This document shows positions 35,413 through 38,760 of a DNA stretch of 38,760 bases, piece after piece (within the stretch, counting starts at the first letter, position 1; each line of letters opens with the position of its first letter). The notes beneath the pieces were generated by a model. That model did no database searches. It saw only the letters and a program-made list of their open reading frames with translations, and had not been told where the DNA came from. The DNA is from Oscillospiraceae bacterium (lineage in GTDB: Bacteria > Bacillota > Clostridia > Oscillospirales > JAAYXM01). The position numbers were made by a program, and so were the translations under genes. The stretch spans positions 1 to 38,760 of the forward strand of contig JAFSIZ010000072.1 in assembly GCA_017439555.1 (NCBI GenBank), given 5' to 3'.

Positions 35413-36213
35413 TTATTTCCCGACAGTTTTCAGCTCCACCTCACCGCAGAGGCTTTTACCGAGAAACTTTGATGCATTTTCCGAAAAACCGTCGCGGTCA
35501 TCCGATACAAAAAACCTGCAGCTTCCTCCGCTCGCGTTCTGTGCAGCGCCGATACTCTGCTTTAAATAGCCTGCTGCCTCAAGCCCCGGGTTTATGAGCG
35601 CAGTCTTCTCCCCCATATATTTTGCGATTGCGCGCTCGATTATCGGATAGTGTGTGCATCCCATAATGAGCGTATCGACACCCTCCGCCTTTATCGGCGC
35701 GAGATATTCCTCTACCATCGTATACAATACGACATCGTCCGGGTCGCATCTTCCGTTTTCAACCAGCGGCACAAACAGCGGACAGGCAGCTGTGAATATT
35801 TTTGCTCCGGAGCAGAGCGACATTATCTCACGCTCATATGAGCGACTTCTGACAGTCGCGCTCGTTCCTATTATTCCTATCCTTCCGTTCTTCGTCGCCT
35901 CAACCGCCGCGCGCGATGCCGGCTCTACAACGCCGATTATCGGTATATCATATTCTTTCCTGATCCGCGGAAGCGATACGGAGCTGGCTGTTCCGCAAGC
36001 CATAATAACAGCCTTTATATCGAAGCTCTTTAGAAAATCAATATCCTCGCGGACATAGCGCATAATAGTATTCTCAGACCTTGTGCCATATGGCACGCGC
36101 GCAGTGTCGCCGAAATATACGATATCCTCTCCCGGGAGCAGCTTCATAATCTCCGCAACGGCAGTAAGCCCGCCAAGCCCCGAATCAAAAACGCCTATCG
36201 GACGGTTATCCAT
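35413..36213 (-). CDS. murI: Glutamate racemase
   Basis: A 266-residue enzyme giving D-glutamate for peptidoglycan. The N-terminal IGVFDSGLGGLTAV (residues 6-19) contains Asp10 and Ser11. Catalytic Cys73 is in MACGTASS and Cys186 in MGCTHYP (with His188). Position 74 is Gly where most members have Asn, an oddity that recurs in some Clostridia as far as I recall. The start lies two bases after ddl, with GGAGG inside the ddl end. The pairing with ddl puts two D-amino-acid steps of wall synthesis together. Confidence 0.97.
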   Translation of the reverse strand: MDNRPIGVFDSGLGGLTAVAEIMKLLPGEDIVYFGDTARVPYGTRSENTIMRYVREDIDFLKSFDIKAVIMACGTASSVSLPRIRKEYDIPIIGVVEPASRAAVEATKNGRIGIIGTSATVRSRSYEREIMSLCSGAKIFTAACPLFVPLVENGRCDPDDVVLYTMVEEYLAPIKAEGVDTLIMGCTHYPIIERAIAKYMGEKTALINPGLEAAGYLKQSIGAAQNASGGSCRFFVSDDRDGFSENASKFLGKSLCGEVELKTVGK

Positions 36214-36215
36214 CT

Positions 36216-37265
36216 CTAATCCTCCATCGCAAAGGCTATTATTTTGTCAAGCAATTCCGAAAAACCGATTCCGCACGCATCAAAGAGCTTTGCATACATG
36301 CTTATGCTTGTGAAGCCCGGAATCGTGTTTATCTCATTGAACACAATTCCGCCGTTGTCCTTATCGATGAAGAAATCGACCCTTGAAAGACCGCGGCATC
36401 CGATTGCCATATATATCTTCTTTGCATAGGCGCGGATTTCCTCTGCCGTCTGCTCCGGAATATTTGCCGGAATCGGAGTTTCTGAGGTGTTGTCTATATA
36501 TTTTGATTCATATGTATAAAACTCACGCGAGGGAATAACCTCGCCGCAGACTGAGACAACCGGATTGTCGTTGCCAAGCACCGCCGTCTCTATTTCGCGC
36601 GCGTTGATAAATTCCTCAACAAGCACCTTTCCGCCATAGCGGAGCGCATCGGAAAGCCCCTCGGAAAGCTGCTCTCTGTTTCTTGCCTTTGATGTGCCGA
36701 CAGACGAGCCCGTTCCTGCAGGCTTTATAAACACGGGGTATGTAAACTTTTTCTCAATCTCATCCATAATTGCATCGCCGAAGTTTCGCTTTGTAACGAG
36801 CATCCAGTCTGCCTGGCGCACGCCTGTGGTTGCAGCGACAAGCTTTGTGAGCGATTTATCCATCGATACAGCGCTTGCGGCACAGCCGGGTCCGACACAG
36901 GGGATACCTGCAAGCTCACACATTCCCTGCACTCTGCCATCCTCTCCGTTTTCGCCATGAAGCACAGGAAAAACGACATCGAGCGGAATAAGCTCTCCAC
37001 GATCAGGAAGCACGATACCGCTGTGGCTGCGGCTTATGGAAAAGGTGCAGCTGTGCTTGTCATCGCGGTTCCATACCTCTGCATTTATTTCATCAGCGGA
37101 AAGAGATGGAAAATAATACCAGTCCCCATCCTTTGTAATGCCTATAGCAGTGACGTTGTATTTGCTGCGGTCCAGCCCGCGGCATACGCTTGCAGCCGAC
37201 AGAAGAGACACATCGTGCTCGCTTGATGCGCCGCCAAACAGGACACCGAGATTAATTTTCTGCAT
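36216..37265 (-). CDS. ddl: D-alanine-D-alanine ligase
   Basis: A 349-residue ATP-grasp ligase that makes the D-Ala-D-Ala end of the wall precursor. Visible are GVLFGGASSEHDVSLLSA (about 7-24), PVLHGENGEDGRVQGMCELAGIP in part, the ATP lid GTGSSVGTSKARN and VEEFINAREIETAVLG. NEINTIPGFTSISMYAKL, which carries metal and product-binding residues, is near the C-terminus. TGGAG precedes the ATG by ten bases. It is the first gene of the ddl-murI-DUF1934-S41 operon. No clear minus-strand promoter could be called in the 110-base upstream gap. Confidence 0.97.
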   Translation of the reverse strand: MQKINLGVLFGGASSEHDVSLLSAASVCRGLDRSKYNVTAIGITKDGDWYYFPSLSADEINAEVWNRDDKHSCTFSISRSHSGIVLPDRGELIPLDVVFPVLHGENGEDGRVQGMCELAGIPCVGPGCAASAVSMDKSLTKLVAATTGVRQADWMLVTKRNFGDAIMDEIEKKFTYPVFIKPAGTGSSVGTSKARNREQLSEGLSDALRYGGKVLVEEFINAREIETAVLGNDNPVVSVCGEVIPSREFYTYESKYIDNTSETPIPANIPEQTAEEIRAYAKKIYMAIGCRGLSRVDFFIDKDNGGIVFNEINTIPGFTSISMYAKLFDACGIGFSELLDKIIAFAMED

Positions 37266-37320
37266 TTTATAACAACTCCATTACGGTTTTAAAATTTTTC
37301 TTCACCTGATTATTTATATG

Positions 37321-37349
37321 TGGAAAAAGAAACGCATATGTTGTATAAT
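37321..37349 (+). promoter_or_regulatory. Candidate promoter for the plus-strand hypothetical gene
   Basis: TATAAT at 37344-37349 with TGGAAA (37321-37326) 17 bases upstream, a 4 of 6 match to the -35 consensus. AAGGTG lies just before the ATG at 37376. Confidence 0.55.
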
Positions 37350-37375
37350 CATAAGTATTAAGGTAAGGTGATTAT

Positions 37376-37783
37376 ATGAATATAGAATTTACATCAAAGC
37401 AGTTCCGCAGGCTTTTAGACCTCGTCTATATAGGAAACTGGGTGCTCAACTCCGCACGCGGAAACGACAGAATCAAGGATTTCGACGATGTCGAGAGCTA
37501 TCTCTTTTCCCAGTGTCCGAGGTTTGATATGAACACTCTTTTCGAGATATCGGAGGGCGAGGTTATCCCTTCAAAGGCATTTTCGGAAGGCGGCATCCAC
37601 GAAGCAATTATGGACTATGAGGACACCGTGTTTTTCGAAATTCTCGCCGAAGAGCTTGCGCAGCGCGATATAACCGATGGCTCGTGCCCGAGCGATGAGC
37701 TTATGGCAAGGCGCGAGGGCTATATCCGCGAATTTGAGCGCAACGGAATTGCAAACGTCAGCGTTGACAGCTCAGATTTATGA
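37376..37783 (+). CDS. Hypothetical protein, the only plus-strand gene
   Basis: A 135-residue acidic protein of unknown function, with no membrane helix or signal. The N-terminus (FTSKQFRRLLDLVYIGNWVL) looks like an amphipathic helix, and the middle and C-terminal parts are rich in Asp and Glu (DYEDTVFFEILAEELAQRD). I have an impression of a conserved Clostridial family but cannot name it. AAGGTG lies five bases before the ATG, and a promoter-like pair is upstream. It is divergent from ddl and convergent with the hemolysin III gene, its stop codon five bases from that gene's stop. Confidence 0.8.
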   Translation: MNIEFTSKQFRRLLDLVYIGNWVLNSARGNDRIKDFDDVESYLFSQCPRFDMNTLFEISEGEVIPSKAFSEGGIHEAIMDYEDTVFFEILAEELAQRDITDGSCPSDELMARREGYIREFERNGIANVSVDSSDL

Positions 37784-37788
37784 TATAC

Positions 37789-38511
37789 CTATAATATAAC
37801 ATATCCGAAAATAGATATAAAGTGTAAAATACTTCCGCCGAGCGCGAGGAAATGAAAGACCGAATGCATATATTTTTTCTTCTTGCCGATGCCATAGAGC
37901 ACAGCGCCGACAGTATAGAGAATTCCTCCGCTGAGAAGAAGGATGAAGCCCGACTCCGGCACGCTTGCGATAAGATCGCGCCCTGAGAAAACAATCGTCC
38001 AGCCCATAGCTATATATATTATCATCGACACAATGCGGAATTTCTGCACATTGATTGCATTGAGCGTTATGCCGACAGCGGCCGCCGCCCACACAACAAG
38101 GAAGATTACAAAGCCTGTGTTTTCGCGCATTGCAACAAGGCAATATGGCGTATAGGTCCCTGCTATGAGAAAATATATGCTGCAGTGGTCAAGCGTTCGC
38201 ATAACCTTTTTTGCGCGGTTGATTCCCAGCGCGTGGTATATTGTCGATATCGAATAGAGAACGATCATCGATGCGCCATATACCGAGCTTGAAACAACCT
38301 TCCACACATCGCCCTGACGCGCACTGAACACAACACACAGCACAAGGGCAACGACGCCGAACACAGCGCCGAGACCATGTGATATTGAGTTTACGAGTTC
38401 TTCCCCGAGCGTATATTGAGGGAGCCCCAGGAGCTTGCGTTTTTCTTCTTTCTTTTCTCTTTTTTGCTTCTTTTTGAGTTTCTTTTCTTCTTTTTTAATA
38501 TTATCGCTCAT
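37789..38511 (-). CDS. Hemolysin III family (PAQR/HlyIII) membrane protein
   Basis: A 240-residue polytopic membrane protein. A highly charged N-terminus (KKEEKKLKKKQKREKKEEK, residues 6-24) precedes about seven helices. The conserved metal-site motifs are SISHGLGA near residue 44, STIYHAL near 85, DHCSIYFLIAGTYTP near 107 and HSVFHFLALGGSILHF near 214. Members are related to PAQR receptors and bacterial YqfA; the hemolysin name reflects history and does not show that it lyses cells. ATG at 38511 has AAGGAG eight bases upstream. It has its own promoter. Confidence 0.93.
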   Translation of the reverse strand: MSDNIKKEEKKLKKKQKREKKEEKRKLLGLPQYTLGEELVNSISHGLGAVFGVVALVLCVVFSARQGDVWKVVSSSVYGASMIVLYSISTIYHALGINRAKKVMRTLDHCSIYFLIAGTYTPYCLVAMRENTGFVIFLVVWAAAAVGITLNAINVQKFRIVSMIIYIAMGWTIVFSGRDLIASVPESGFILLLSGGILYTVGAVLYGIGKKKKYMHSVFHFLALGGSILHFISIFGYVIL

Positions 38512-38538
38512 ATTATTTTCTCCTTGTAGCCGTTTAAT

Positions 38539-38567
38539 ATAATACCACCTTTTAAAGGAAAATACAA
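38539..38567 (-). promoter_or_regulatory. Promoter for the hemolysin III family gene
   Basis: TTGTAT (38567-38562), a 17-base spacer and TATTAT (38544-38539) with an extended TGG before the -10 box. Confidence 0.7.
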
Positions 38568-38601
38568 CGCAATTTTTGTAAACAAATTTTACTTTTACAT
38601 A

Positions 38602-38649
38602 AAACACAAGTACCCTTTCCGTGTATTTTCGGAAAGGGTACTTGTGTTT
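38602..38649 (-). terminator. Perfect 20-bp terminator hairpin
   Basis: Arms 38602-38621 and 38630-38649 pair perfectly around an 8-base loop, 24 bases after the stop codon of the partial gene. A short T run follows on the minus strand. Confidence 0.88.
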
Positions 38650-38673
38650 ATATTTATTTTTTAGAAGCTAAGT

Positions 38674-38760
38674 CTATGCCTTTACGTCAAATTCCTTTTC
38701 AGCAGCAGTAAATGCCTTATCAAGAGCATCAAGCAGCTTATCTATCATCTCCTCCGAAAA
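38674..38760 (-). CDS. C-terminal end of an unidentified gene (partial)
   Basis: Only the last 28 codons lie in the window, ending in TAG at 38676-38674. The visible end reads FSEEMIDKLLDALDKAFTAA then EKEFDVKA, an amphipathic acidic helix. The frame is supported by its position just before a strong terminator. The family cannot be told from this much. Confidence 0.6.
   Translation of the reverse strand, partial: FSEEMIDKLLDALDKAFTAAEKEFDVKA

Overview
The window looks like a chromosomal core region of a low-to-mid GC Gram-positive bacterium in the class Clostridia, probably a gut Oscillospirales-like lineage. The lineage is an inference from several signs: the large Gram-positive-type SRP RNA directly upstream of dnaX-ybaB-recR, the rimP-nusA-ylxR-ylxQ-infB operon, feedback-regulated-type glutamine synthetase, strong AGGAGG ribosome binding sites, TTGACA/TATAAT promoters and small palindromic repeats. 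Every gene but one (37376-37783) lies on the minus strand, so the window reads right to left in transcription order. No prophage, IS transposase or CRISPR array was seen.

Layout in transcription order, right to left. (a) The right edge holds the tail of an unidentified gene, a strong terminator, then a hemolysin III family membrane protein. (b) A lone plus-strand hypothetical gene follows, back to back with the wall-precursor operon ddl-murI-DUF1934-S41 protease (37265-33435). (c) The translation and RNA operon rimP-nusA-ylxR-ylxQ-infB-(rbfA::nrnA fusion)-truB-ribF (33302-25551) has its own promoter and a leader hairpin. (d) A cell-division and wall-hydrolase operon comes next: CdaR/PucR-type regulator-ftsE-ftsX-M23 peptidase with coiled coil-S41 protease (25458-20248). 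(e) An uncharacterised 241-residue protein follows, then a perfect consensus promoter for greA-lysS. The co-directional run continues through a membrane protein, an rRNA methyltransferase, dprA, topA, trmFO, plsX, rnc and a radical SAM protein (19327-8271). (f) glnA-asnA is a nitrogen-assimilation pair with its own promoter (8206-5856). (g) SRP RNA, dnaX, ybaB, recR and tRNA-Leu(UAG) end in a strong terminator (5822-2706). (h) An accessory tail holds a palindrome-rich repeat mosaic, a small Gly/Cys-rich two-helix membrane protein, an M20 amidohydrolase, a stand-alone amidase-domain protein and a GTAG-led palindrome.

Most of the window is well-known housekeeping content, and I did not find a convincing new multi-gene system. 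The items most worth a second look are five. They are the in-frame RbfA-NrnA fusion; the palindromic mosaic whose edge supplies the -35 box of a small gene; a terminator whose stem contains the next gene's ribosome binding site; the regulator heading the ftsEX operon; and the hairpin in the rimP-nusA leader. Two gene-free stretches exceed 300 bases: 5490-5855 (SRP RNA) and 2469-2864 (tRNA, terminator, repeat mosaic, promoter).
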